A stretch of DNA of 7,151 nt from Nevskiaceae bacterium (lineage in GTDB: Bacteria > Pseudomonadota > Gammaproteobacteria > Steroidobacterales > Steroidobacteraceae): contig JAITMN010000362.1 in the NCBI GenBank assembly GCA_031277355.1, forward strand, positions 1-7,151, written 5' to 3'. Shown here in pieces: positions 1-6,483 of this stretch. Position 1 is the first letter of the stretch. Each line of letters begins with the position of its first letter. The notes beneath the pieces are model-generated. The model was not told the origin of the DNA and did not search any database. It saw nothing but the letters and a program-made list of their open reading frames with translations. The translations under genes were made by a program, and so were the position numbers.

Positions 1-2060
1 TGCGCCACGCGCGGTCGCAGATTCGGCGGCAGGCGATCATGGAGCGGCACGCGGCCCGCCAGGTCTCGATAATCATCGAGCACCGGCTTTTGCTTCATCC
101 CGCGCCGCAGACGCCGCAATGCCCGCGTCATCGCTTCCATCTGCGCCGATGCAGGCGCGCTCTGTGGTTCATAGCGCAGCCGCAGGTATTGATCGGTGAA
201 GTCCGCCACGGGTTCGGCCAGCATCGGCCACGCCATCGCGATGCGCTGGGCTATTGCGCGCGGCGCTTCATGCGGCGCGATGGTCAGGCCGCTGCGCTGT
301 GCGCCGTCGCGCAGCGATTCCCACAACTTGCCGAGCGCATCGCCCTTCGCAGCCGGTGGCCGTGCGCGCGCCAATGCCCATAGTGCGATCAACGCCCACG
401 CCAGCGCGCCGCTCATCAGCAGCCAGATCAGCGGGCGATAACTGGTATTGGCGAAGCCCATGCGTTCGAGCAATCCCTGTTGCGACGCCTGATTGAAATT
501 CAGCACGCGCTCCTGCCACCAGTGATTGGTGGCGTCCCAGCGCGCCAGCAGATTGCGCAGCAGCGGCATGTCGCGCCGCAGTCGCGCGGCGGTCGATAGC
601 TGACTGCCGAGCAGATCGCCAACACTGGTGTCGAGGCGCTGCGGCGAGACCACGGCAGTGGGGTCCACTCGCACCCAGCCGCTGTTGTCGAGCCACACTT
701 CGCTCCAGGCGTGCGCATCGGATTGACGCACCAGCAGATAGTCGCCGATGTCGTTCCATTCTCCGCCCAGATAGCCGGTGACCACGCGCGCGGGGATACC
801 CGCCGCGCGCATCAGCGCGGTGAACGCGGATGCGAAGTGTCCGCAGAATCCCTGGCGCGTATCGAACAGCAGTGCGTCGATGCTGTCGCCTTGCAGCGGC
901 GGCGGCGTCAAGGTGTAGGTAAAACCGTTGCTGCGAAAGTAATTCAGCACTGCTTCGACGTAGGCCGCATCGTCGGCGGATTGCCGGCGCAGTTGTGTGG
1001 CCAGTTGCAGCGTGCGTGGATTGGGGCCGGGCGGCAGTGCGGTGTCGTTGTAGCGCGTGGTTCGCGGCAAGGCTCCGGTGGTGCGCGTCTGCGGATAGGA
1101 GCGCGCGCGGTACATCGTCGGCCCGGTGACTGCGCGAACGGAAATCAATTGCCCGTCCCAGGTTTGGCGCACACCGCGCCCGGTTATCGACGCCACCGTT
1201 TCAAGACCAAACCACCAGTTGCGTCCGTTGGGTTCGAGGATTACTTCGTAGTCATAGGCGTTGCCGGTGGGTTCAAAAGGTTGCGCCACGCCAAATCGAC
1301 CGCGCGTCCACGTTTGCCCATCGAAGTCGTGCAATACGGGGCCGCGCCAATAGCGCTGATTCTGCGGTGGAGGTGCGCCATCGAAGCGCACGCGAAAGGC
1401 TGGTTCATCCGATTGCACCAACTCGGTGATGCTGCCCGGCGTCAGTTGATCCGAAAGGCCGGTCTGTGCGCGGTTCGGATTTGGCATCGACCACAATGCG
1501 CCGGGCAGTCGCGGCACGAACAGGAACAGCACGACGGTCAGCGGCAGCGCCCACAGCAATGCGCTGCCGGCTTCGGCGAAAGATTGACGCAGCGGTGGTG
1601 CGTGGCGATGACCGAGACTTGAGAGCGCGGCGCAGCCCGTCCAGCCTGAGACCACATACAACGGTACGCGCAACAGTCCGCCACGATCGAGGCATGCGGC
1701 CAGCAACAACACGAAGGACACCAGCACGATCACCACCGCATCGCGGCGTGCGCGCATTTCCAGCAGTTTCAGCGCGCCCATCATCATCAGCAATGCTGAT
1801 CCGGCCGACAGTCCGCCCAGCGAACGAAACGACATCAATATCGCCGCAGTCAGCAACAGCGCGGCGGCGTTGCGCGTGATGCCGCCGGGCAAGCGCAGGC
1901 GGCCACGTTGATGAGCGATGCGCCACAGCATGGCCGTCAGCGCGGCGATGGAGCACCAGATCGGCACGCGATCCACATGCAGCAGCATCGCGATGCCGTA
2001 GGCGGCGAGCACCAGTCGCAGCGCGGCAGCGGGCAGGGGTGAATTCGCCTGCATCTTCAT
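1..2060 (-). CDS. tgpA: TgpA-type membrane transglutaminase-like protein (C-terminus cut off by the window edge)
   Basis: The reading frame starts at ATG 2060 and stays open to the left edge, giving 686 complete codons. I translated it by hand. Residues 11-182 hold about seven hydrophobic segments (near 12-28, 33-46, 64-78, 87-100, 108-123, 128-148, 165-182). Then comes the family signature GLSDQLTPGSITELVQSDEP (201-220), with RYWRGPVLHDFDGQTW at about 236-251. The transglutaminase core has Cys406 (GFCGHFA), His450 (SDAHAW) and Asp466 (VDPTA). Their spacings of 44 and 16 match, as I remember it, the Cys404/His448/Asp464 triad of Pseudomonas aeruginosa TgpA. A single membrane span at about 543-566 precedes a cytoplasmic DUF4129-like tail. 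The core domain should therefore face the periplasm. TgpA is about 670 residues, so little is probably missing. The start overlaps the DUF58 stop and has no visible ribosome binding site. A second ATG at 2054 (Met3) is possible. The family's natural substrate is not known to me; an envelope role is inferred. Confidence 0.93.
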   Translation of the reverse strand, partial: MKMQANSPLPAAALRLVLAAYGIAMLLHVDRVPIWCSIAALTAMLWRIAHQRGRLRLPGGITRNAAALLLTAAILMSFRSLGGLSAGSALLMMMGALKLLEMRARRDAVVIVLVSFVLLLAACLDRGGLLRVPLYVVSGWTGCAALSSLGHRHAPPLRQSFAEAGSALLWALPLTVVLFLFVPRLPGALWSMPNPNRAQTGLSDQLTPGSITELVQSDEPAFRVRFDGAPPPQNQRYWRGPVLHDFDGQTWTRGRFGVAQPFEPTGNAYDYEVILEPNGRNWWFGLETVASITGRGVRQTWDGQLISVRAVTGPTMYRARSYPQTRTTGALPRTTRYNDTALPPGPNPRTLQLATQLRRQSADDAAYVEAVLNYFRSNGFTYTLTPPPLQGDSIDALLFDTRQGFCGHFASAFTALMRAAGIPARVVTGYLGGEWNDIGDYLLVRQSDAHAWSEVWLDNSGWVRVDPTAVVSPQRLDTSVGDLLGSQLSTAARLRRDMPLLRNLLARWDATNHWWQERVLNFNQASQQGLLERMGFANTSYRPLIWLLMSGALAWALIALWALARARPPAAKGDALGKLWESLRDGAQRSGLTIAPHEAPRAIAQRIAMAWPMLAEPVADFTDQYLRLRYEPQSAPASAQMEAMTRALRRLRRGMKQKPVLDDYRDLAGRVPLHDRLPPNLRPRVA
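2057..2060 (-). promoter_or_regulatory. ATGA stop/start overlap coupling DUF58 and transglutaminase genes
   Basis: On the minus strand the DUF58 gene ends in TGA at 2059-2057, and the transglutaminase gene begins with ATG at 2060-2058, so the four bases ATGA serve both. No purine-rich Shine-Dalgarno motif is visible in the 20 bases before this ATG. This suggests that translation of the second gene depends on ribosomes ending the first (translational coupling). The overlap itself is seen directly; the coupling is inferred. Confidence 0.75.
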
Positions 2061-2950
2061 TGGTATTGCGCCAGTGCTGAAAGACAGGCGTTGCGATGCG
2101 CGGGTCCGCTGCCATCGAGGTCCACGCTCGGCAGACGCAGGCGATAGCGTTCACCGCGCGTTGCCGCCTGCAATACCCACTCGCAGAGCTGCGACAGCCG
2201 CTGCTCCATCGAGCCGGACAGCGCGTCGTAGTTGAACTCGCGCGCAAGCTGCACATTGTCGCGGTACTCGCGCACCAGCAGCGGCGCATTGCGCGCATAG
2301 GCTTTCCACGCCACCTGTCGAGGCGAGTCGCCTTCGCGGAAGGGACGCAGTGAGGTCAGTTCATCGAAGCCCGCAGCGGTGGCGTCGTGGCGAAGTCCGC
2401 CGGTGTCGCCGGGAGTTTCCGGCATCGCTCTGCCGCCTTCGGGTCGCGGATAGATTTGCGTTTCAACTGGCGGCGCAAACCATGTCCAGGTGCGAAACAG
2501 GCCAAATGGCGCATGCGTCGATAGCTTGATCGGCGGCATCTTCCAGACGCCGCGCGATGCGGGAGGAAATTGCAGCGTCATCGCGCCACTGTCACCGCTG
2601 GGCGGGTCGATGTCGAGCGGGTCAAAGTCGCGGTTCAGCGTGACATTGGCAGCATTGATCTTCGCAGCGGCAGCGACATCTTGCAGCGCCACCGCCGCAT
2701 CCACATGCACCCGCACGGGCACGTTCTGGCCGGCGAACACGGGCTGCGCGTGCAGCGAAGTCAGCCGCACATTCACCATCATCCGATGCGTGCGCAGCAT
2801 CGCCGCAATCGCAAAGCCGGTGAGCCAGAAAGTCAGCAGCATCGCAAGGCCGCTGCCATAGTTCAGCGCGGCGATGAAGGCGATGGCGAGCAAGCCGCCG
2901 AAGGCGAGGCCGGTGCGCGTGGGCAGGATGTACAGCCGGCGCCGGTTCAT
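2057..2950 (-). CDS. DUF58 domain membrane protein, partner of the MoxR ATPase
   Basis: A complete protein of 297 residues. Two hydrophobic spans near the N-terminus (about 14-31 and 34-53) anchor it in the inner membrane. A beta-rich segment follows, including RGVWKMPPIKLSTHAPFGLF at 133-152. The DUF58 hallmark is at 201-220, with LRPFREGDSPRQVAWKAYAR matching the family pattern of arginine, GD, PR and WKA residues. The end carries GPAHRNACLSALA at 282-294, typical of this short subfamily. Larger DUF58 proteins have a von Willebrand A fold after the hallmark with a DxSxS metal site; here the equivalent stretch reads YDALSGS (241-247) and lacks it. The start ATG lies a few bases after the ATPase stop codon and the stop overlaps the transglutaminase start, so it is the middle gene of a tight operon. 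The molecular function of DUF58 is not established; acting with MoxR on an envelope target is inferred from context. Confidence 0.92.
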   Translation of the reverse strand: MNRRRLYILPTRTGLAFGGLLAIAFIAALNYGSGLAMLLTFWLTGFAIAAMLRTHRMMVNVRLTSLHAQPVFAGQNVPVRVHVDAAVALQDVAAAAKINAANVTLNRDFDPLDIDPPSGDSGAMTLQFPPASRGVWKMPPIKLSTHAPFGLFRTWTWFAPPVETQIYPRPEGGRAMPETPGDTGGLRHDATAAGFDELTSLRPFREGDSPRQVAWKAYARNAPLLVREYRDNVQLAREFNYDALSGSMEQRLSQLCEWVLQAATRGERYRLRLPSVDLDGSGPAHRNACLSALAQYQ

Positions 2951-2956
2951 CGCCCG

Positions 2957-3952
2957 TTACGCCGGAACGCGCACCGATTCCAGCAATTCGCGCGTGATGT
3001 TGGGCCGTGCGCCGAGGCTTGCGCCGCTGCGCGCAGCATCGCGCCACTGCAATCGGTGACCGGCGATGGCCGCCCATACGGCCTGCACGTCATCGGGGAT
3101 CACGCTGCGCCGTCCGTCGATCAGTGCCCACGCTCGCGCCGCGCGCAGCAATCCCTGCGCGGCGCGCGGCGACAGGCCCAGCGCCACATCACGCCGCACG
3201 CGCGAGGCGGCCACCAGCGCCTGCACATAGTCGAGCAGCGCGGGCGCGGCATGCACGGTCTGCGCGGCGTGTTGCGCTTGCAGCAATTGCGCCGGCGTCA
3301 TCGACGCGGGCATGGCATCGAGTTTTTCGCGGCGATCCGGTTCGGCCAGCAGCATCCGCTCGAAGCGCGGATCGGGATAGCCCAGTTCGATGCGCATCAG
3401 GAAGCGGTCCAGTTGCGATTCGGGCAGCGCGAACGTGCCCAGTTGCTCCTGCGGATTTTGCGTGGCGACGACGAAGAACGGTTCGGGCAGTTTGTGCGTG
3501 AGACCATCGACGCTGACCTGCCGCTCGCCCATTGCTTCCAGCAACGCGCTCTGTGTGCGTGGACTGGCGCGGTTGACTTCATCGGCCAGCAGCAATTGCG
3601 TGAACACCGGACCCTTGCGAAATTCAAAGCGTTGCGTGGTGCGATCGAACACCGACACGCCGATGATGTCGGCGGGCAACAGATCGCTGGTGAACTGCAC
3701 GCGCTGCCAAGACAGCCCCAGCACGCGCGCCAGCGCATGCGCCAGCGTGGTCTTGCCCACGCCGGGCACGTCTTCGATCAGCAGATGTCCGCGTGCGATC
3801 AGGCAGGCCATGCACAGCCGCAGCGCATGCGCCTTGCCCAGCAGTATCGTGTCGAGCGCGCGCAGCGCATCGCCGAGCGGTTCTCGCGGCGGCAGGCTGC
3901 GCGCGGTTCTGCCGGACGCGGGCGGGTCAAAGGTCAGCGGATCAGTGCTCAT
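2957..3952 (-). CDS. MoxR-family AAA+ ATPase
   Basis: A 331-residue protein if started at ATG 3952. A GTG at 3961 would add three residues, but it overlaps the GAAGG ribosome binding site that serves the ATG, so the ATG is preferred. MoxR features in order: Walker A EDVPGVGKTT at about 60-69 with GVGKT at 64-68; Walker B LLLADEVNRA at 120-129, running into the MoxR signature PRTQSALLEAMGERQVSVDG; sensor 1 VVATQNPQEQ at about 161-170 with Asn166; an arginine in LDRFLMR near 181-187; and a C-terminal helical lid with a sensor 2-like SPRAAQGLLRAARA. All ATPase residues are intact. Such ATPases are thought to work as hexameric cytoplasmic chaperones that assemble or activate a vWA/DUF58 partner, and the next gene encodes exactly that partner. 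The only gap to DUF58 is CGGGCG. A short N-terminal Pro/Arg-rich extension (about residues 1-25) is not part of the AAA+ core. Confidence 0.95.
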   Translation of the reverse strand: MSTDPLTFDPPASGRTARSLPPREPLGDALRALDTILLGKAHALRLCMACLIARGHLLIEDVPGVGKTTLAHALARVLGLSWQRVQFTSDLLPADIIGVSVFDRTTQRFEFRKGPVFTQLLLADEVNRASPRTQSALLEAMGERQVSVDGLTHKLPEPFFVVATQNPQEQLGTFALPESQLDRFLMRIELGYPDPRFERMLLAEPDRREKLDAMPASMTPAQLLQAQHAAQTVHAAPALLDYVQALVAASRVRRDVALGLSPRAAQGLLRAARAWALIDGRRSVIPDDVQAVWAAIAGHRLQWRDAARSGASLGARPNITRELLESVRVPA

Positions 3953-4018
3953 GGCCCGCACCTTCGCACGATTTCAAGCCGCCGCGCGAGGCTCTGGTTC
4001 ACCTTTTCGCGTAGTCGT
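3953..4018 (-). other. Short gap between aldo/keto reductase and MoxR genes
   Basis: These 66 bases contain the GAAGG ribosome binding site of the ATPase gene. I see no stem followed by a T-run on the minus strand, so there is no sign of intrinsic termination. I also see no convincing -35/-10 pair; a TTGAAA at about 3979-3974 has no matching -10 box at the right distance before the start. Read-through from the reductase gene is therefore possible, but a weak promoter cannot be excluded. Confidence 0.4.
3961..3965 (-). promoter_or_regulatory. Ribosome binding site of the MoxR gene
   Basis: GAAGG on the minus strand lies 8 bases before ATG 3952, a normal spacing. It covers the alternative in-frame GTG at 3961-3959, which argues against that longer start. 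It is the clearest Shine-Dalgarno motif on the minus strand of the window, suggesting that the ATPase is translated independently of the upstream reductase. Confidence 0.6.
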
Positions 4019-4963
4019 TCAGGCGAATGCCGCCGACGCCGCATCCAGCGCTGCCACTTCTTCCGGCGCGAGCTTGAACTCGGCGATCGCCATCAATTGC
4101 TCCAACTGCGCCACGCTCGTGGCGCTGGCCAGCGGCGCGGTGACGGTGGGCTTTGCAGCCACCCATGCCAGCGCCACCGTCGACATCGCCGCGTCGCGCG
4201 ATGAGGCGATGCGCTCCAGCGCTTGAATGATCCGCAGTCCATCGGCATTGAGATAACGCCCGGCCAGCGAGCCGCGCGCCGCGCCGTCGATGTCGGCCTG
4301 CGTGCGATATTTCCCGGAGAGAAAGCCGCTGGCGAGCGCGAAGTAGGGGAACACGGCCAGACCGTGCTTGGCCGCCAGCGGCCCGTTGATGCGTTCATAG
4401 CTCTCGCGCGCCACGAGACTGTATTCGGGCTGCAACGCCACGGGCCGCGCCAATCCCTCTTTGCCCGCAAATTCCATCCATGCGGTGATCCGCTCCGGCG
4501 GCAGATTCGACACGGCCACATGGCGAACCTTGCCCGCCTTCACCAGCGCATCGAACGCCACCGCGATCTGCTCGATTGGCACGTTCGCGTCTTCGTGATG
4601 AGCGTAGTAAAGATCGATGTAATCGGTTTGCAGCCGCGCCAGCGACGCATCGGCTGCCCGCGCGATGTTGCCCGGCGAAAGCCCCATGAACTGCGGATGC
4701 GCCGCAACCTTCGTCGCGATGATCACGGAGGAACGGTTGCCGCGCTGCTGCATCCAGTTGCCGAGTATCGTTTCGGACTCACCGCCCTTGTTGCCCGGCA
4801 CCCAGGCCGAATACGAATCGGCGGTGTCGATGAAGTTGCCGCCGCGCGCCACGAAAGCGTCGAGCACCACCTGCGATGCGGCCTCGCTGCTCGTCATGCC
4901 GAAGGTGTTGCCGCCAAGGCCCAGCGGAAAGATTTGAAGGTCGGTGTTGGGGAATTTGATCAT
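4019..4963 (-). CDS. Aldo/keto reductase
   Basis: A complete 314-residue protein, normal length for NADPH-dependent aldo/keto reductases: cytosolic (alpha/beta)8-barrel enzymes that reduce aldehydes and ketones to alcohols. The catalytic tetrad is visible: Asp46 and Tyr51 in FIDTADSY (44-51), Lys85 in IIATKVA, and His122 in YIDLYYAHHED. Further family marks are the N-terminal PLGLGGNTFG, the segment GNKGGESETILGNW (57-70), the VRHVAVSNL strand (147-154 region), and a C-terminal cofactor-binding element APLASATSVAQLEQL followed by LAPEEVAALD. It resembles the bacterial Tas/YajO-like reductases, but the substrate cannot be told from sequence. No good Shine-Dalgarno motif precedes ATG 4963. It lies on the same strand just upstream of the MoxR cassette, with 66 bases between its stop and the ATPase ATG and no terminator visible. 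It could be co-transcribed with the cassette, though a functional link is unproven. Confidence 0.94.
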   Translation of the reverse strand: MIKFPNTDLQIFPLGLGGNTFGMTSSEAASQVVLDAFVARGGNFIDTADSYSAWVPGNKGGESETILGNWMQQRGNRSSVIIATKVAAHPQFMGLSPGNIARAADASLARLQTDYIDLYYAHHEDANVPIEQIAVAFDALVKAGKVRHVAVSNLPPERITAWMEFAGKEGLARPVALQPEYSLVARESYERINGPLAAKHGLAVFPYFALASGFLSGKYRTQADIDGAARGSLAGRYLNADGLRIIQALERIASSRDAAMSTVALAWVAAKPTVTAPLASATSVAQLEQLMAIAEFKLAPEEVAALDAASAAFA

Positions 4964-5100
4964 GGGGTGTATGCAAGGGTTGTGGATTGAAGCAGCCGTG
5001 AAAATACCATCATCGCCGCCGGCGTGCCCGCCGCCGGTGCGGGCGCTTCAGCCGTCTGCGCACCCCATTGGCAGGCGATATAGGGCAAAATACGCAGTTC
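4964..5100. promoter_or_regulatory. Divergent intergenic region between reductase and exporter genes
   Basis: These 137 bases separate the starts of two divergent genes and must hold promoters for both, since no other gene-free stretch lies upstream of either. Candidate boxes are weak. On the plus strand TTGGCA at 5069-5074 is close to a -35 consensus, but the sequence about 17 bases later (TACGCA) is a poor -10. The centre is very GC-rich with interleaved inverted repeats. No regulator gene sits next to it. Confidence 0.45.
5019..5044. repeat. Interleaved GC-rich inverted repeats
   Basis: Two perfect 6-base inverted repeats interlock. CCGGCG (5019-5024) pairs with CGCCGG (5032-5037), and GCCCGC (5026-5031) pairs with GCGGGC (5039-5044). 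Each has a 7-base loop. The two stems could form together as a pseudoknot-like fold or compete. No T-run follows on either strand, so it is not a standard terminator. In such GC-rich DNA this may be chance. Confidence 0.35.
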
Positions 5101-6465
5101 ATGACCGACGGCTTACCCATTCCCCGCCGCTATTTCGCCATCGTCGCGATTTGGCTCGCCATCACAATGACGGTGCTGGACGGCACGATAACCAATGTCG
5201 CGCTGCCGACCATTGGCCGCGAGATTGGCGCAACGGCCGGCGCGTCGATCTGGGTGATCAACGCCTACCAACTGGCGATCACCTCGCTGCTGCTGCCGCT
5301 GGCCGCGCTGGGCGATCGGATCGGCTATCACCGTGTGTACCTGCCGGGTCTCGTCGTGTTCGTGCTGGGCTCGGTGGCCTGTGCGTTCTCGCGCAACCTC
5401 TCGCTGCTGATCGCGGCGCGAGTCCTTCAGGGCATCGGTGGGGCGGCGGTGGTGAGCATGAATGCGGCGATGGTTCGCGCCATCTTCCCCGAGTCGATCC
5501 TGGGGCGCTGGATCGGCTACAACGCGCTGGTGCTGTCGATGGCGGCGGCGGCGGGGCCGTCCATCGCCGGATTGATCCTCAGCGTCACGACATGGCCGTG
5601 GCTGTTTCTGGTCAATGTGCCGGTGGGCATCGTCTCGCTGCTGATCAGCCGCCGCGCGTTGCCGCGCAGTGTCGGTTACGGCGGCAAACCCAACTACCTC
5701 TCGGCGGCGTTGAGCGCGATGGCGCTCAGCATGCTGATATTCGGCGCCGAAACGCTGGCGCGCGGCGAACTGCGCCAAGGATGGTTGATGCTGCTGGTTG
5801 CCGTGATCGCCGGTGCGCTGCTGATACGGCGAGACTGGACGCGCCCCCGGCCATTGCTGCCGGTAGATCTCTTGCGGATCCCGATATTCTCGCTGTCCAT
5901 CGCCACATCGGTCACCACCTTCGCGGCGCAGATGCTCACGCTGGTAACGCTGCCGTTCCTGTTCCAGACCTCAATGGGCCGCAGTGTCACGCAAACCGGC
6001 CTGCTGATGACGCTGTGGCCCTTGACGGTGGGCTTGACGGCTCCGCTGGCGGGCCGCTTGGCGGATCGCTACCCCGCCGGATTGCTGGGCGGCATTGGCC
6101 TTGGCGTATTGGCGGCGGGCCTGCTGCTGCTGTCGATGCTGACGCCGGAGAGCAGCAACGCCGATATTTTCTGGCGTATCGCGGTATGCGGCGCGGGATT
6201 CGGCTTCTTTCAATCGCCGAACAATCGCACCATCGTCACTGCTGCACCGGCGGCGCGTTCGGGCGCGGCCGGCGGCATGCTGGCCACTGCGCGGCTGCTG
6301 GGCCAGACCACCGGCGCGGTGGCGGTGGCAGCCGGTTTTCACTGGATGGGGATGTCGTCCAGTCCGTTTCTGTTGCGGGCGGCGGCGGTGGCGGCGATGA
6401 TCGCCGCAACGATCAGCATGCTGCGGTTGCGCGTGCGCACCGAACCGGACACCATCGGCGTCTGA
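5101..6465 (+). CDS. MFS transporter, DHA2 (EmrB/QacA-like) exporter
   Basis: A 454-residue integral inner-membrane protein, predicted to use the proton gradient to export small molecules. The DHA2 subfamily marks are in order: LDGTITNVALP at 26-36 in the first span; motif A GDRIGYHR at 71-78 in the loop after the second span; RVLQGIGGA at 107-115; AGPSIAGL at about 151-158 (antiporter motif C position); and WPWLFLVNVPVG at 165-176. A second-half GRLADRYPAGLLGG loop repeats motif A, and FGFFQSPNNRTI is typical of the late spans. The length is at the short end for a 14-span transporter. The start is chosen at ATG 5101, which gives the usual short cytoplasmic N-terminus. An in-frame TTG at 5068 would add 11 residues, and neither has a clear ribosome binding site. 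It is divergent from the aldo/keto reductase gene and followed 18 bases later by the TPR gene. The substrate is unknown; drug or metabolite efflux is family inference. Confidence 0.93.
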   Translation: MTDGLPIPRRYFAIVAIWLAITMTVLDGTITNVALPTIGREIGATAGASIWVINAYQLAITSLLLPLAALGDRIGYHRVYLPGLVVFVLGSVACAFSRNLSLLIAARVLQGIGGAAVVSMNAAMVRAIFPESILGRWIGYNALVLSMAAAAGPSIAGLILSVTTWPWLFLVNVPVGIVSLLISRRALPRSVGYGGKPNYLSAALSAMALSMLIFGAETLARGELRQGWLMLLVAVIAGALLIRRDWTRPRPLLPVDLLRIPIFSLSIATSVTTFAAQMLTLVTLPFLFQTSMGRSVTQTGLLMTLWPLTVGLTAPLAGRLADRYPAGLLGGIGLGVLAAGLLLLSMLTPESSNADIFWRIAVCGAGFGFFQSPNNRTIVTAAPAARSGAAGGMLATARLLGQTTGAVAVAAGFHWMGMSSSPFLLRAAAVAAMIAATISMLRLRVRTEPDTIGV

Positions 6466-6483
6466 AGCCGATGTTTTGCAGGG

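Noticed and set aside
711..1622. Plus-strand open frame of 303 codons
   Set aside because: It is antisense to the transglutaminase gene, where the catalytic Cys, His and Asp lie in frame. The composition is Arg/Gly/Gln-rich and no family is recognisable.
1405..2298. Minus-strand open frame of 297 codons in another phase
   Set aside because: It overlaps the start of the transglutaminase gene and the end of the DUF58 gene. The true frame gives membrane spans and family signatures, whereas this one gives low-complexity Arg/Ala/Thr sequence.
2570..4204. Plus-strand open frame of 544 codons antisense to the DUF58 and MoxR genes
   Set aside because: Its translation is rich in Arg, Gln and His with no motif or hydrophobic pattern. 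It lies opposite two well-supported genes, as expected of a stop-poor antisense frame in high-GC DNA.
4223..4990. Plus-strand open frame of 255 codons
   Set aside because: It is the antisense shadow of the aldo/keto reductase, whose catalytic tetrad is on the minus strand.
5019..5044. GC-rich hairpin considered as an intrinsic terminator
   Set aside because: No run of T follows on either strand, and it lies between two divergent starts where a terminator is not expected.
5068..5100. TTG start extending the exporter by 11 residues
   Set aside because: It has no ribosome binding site and an unusual start codon; ATG 5101 gives the usual short N-terminus of DHA2 transporters.
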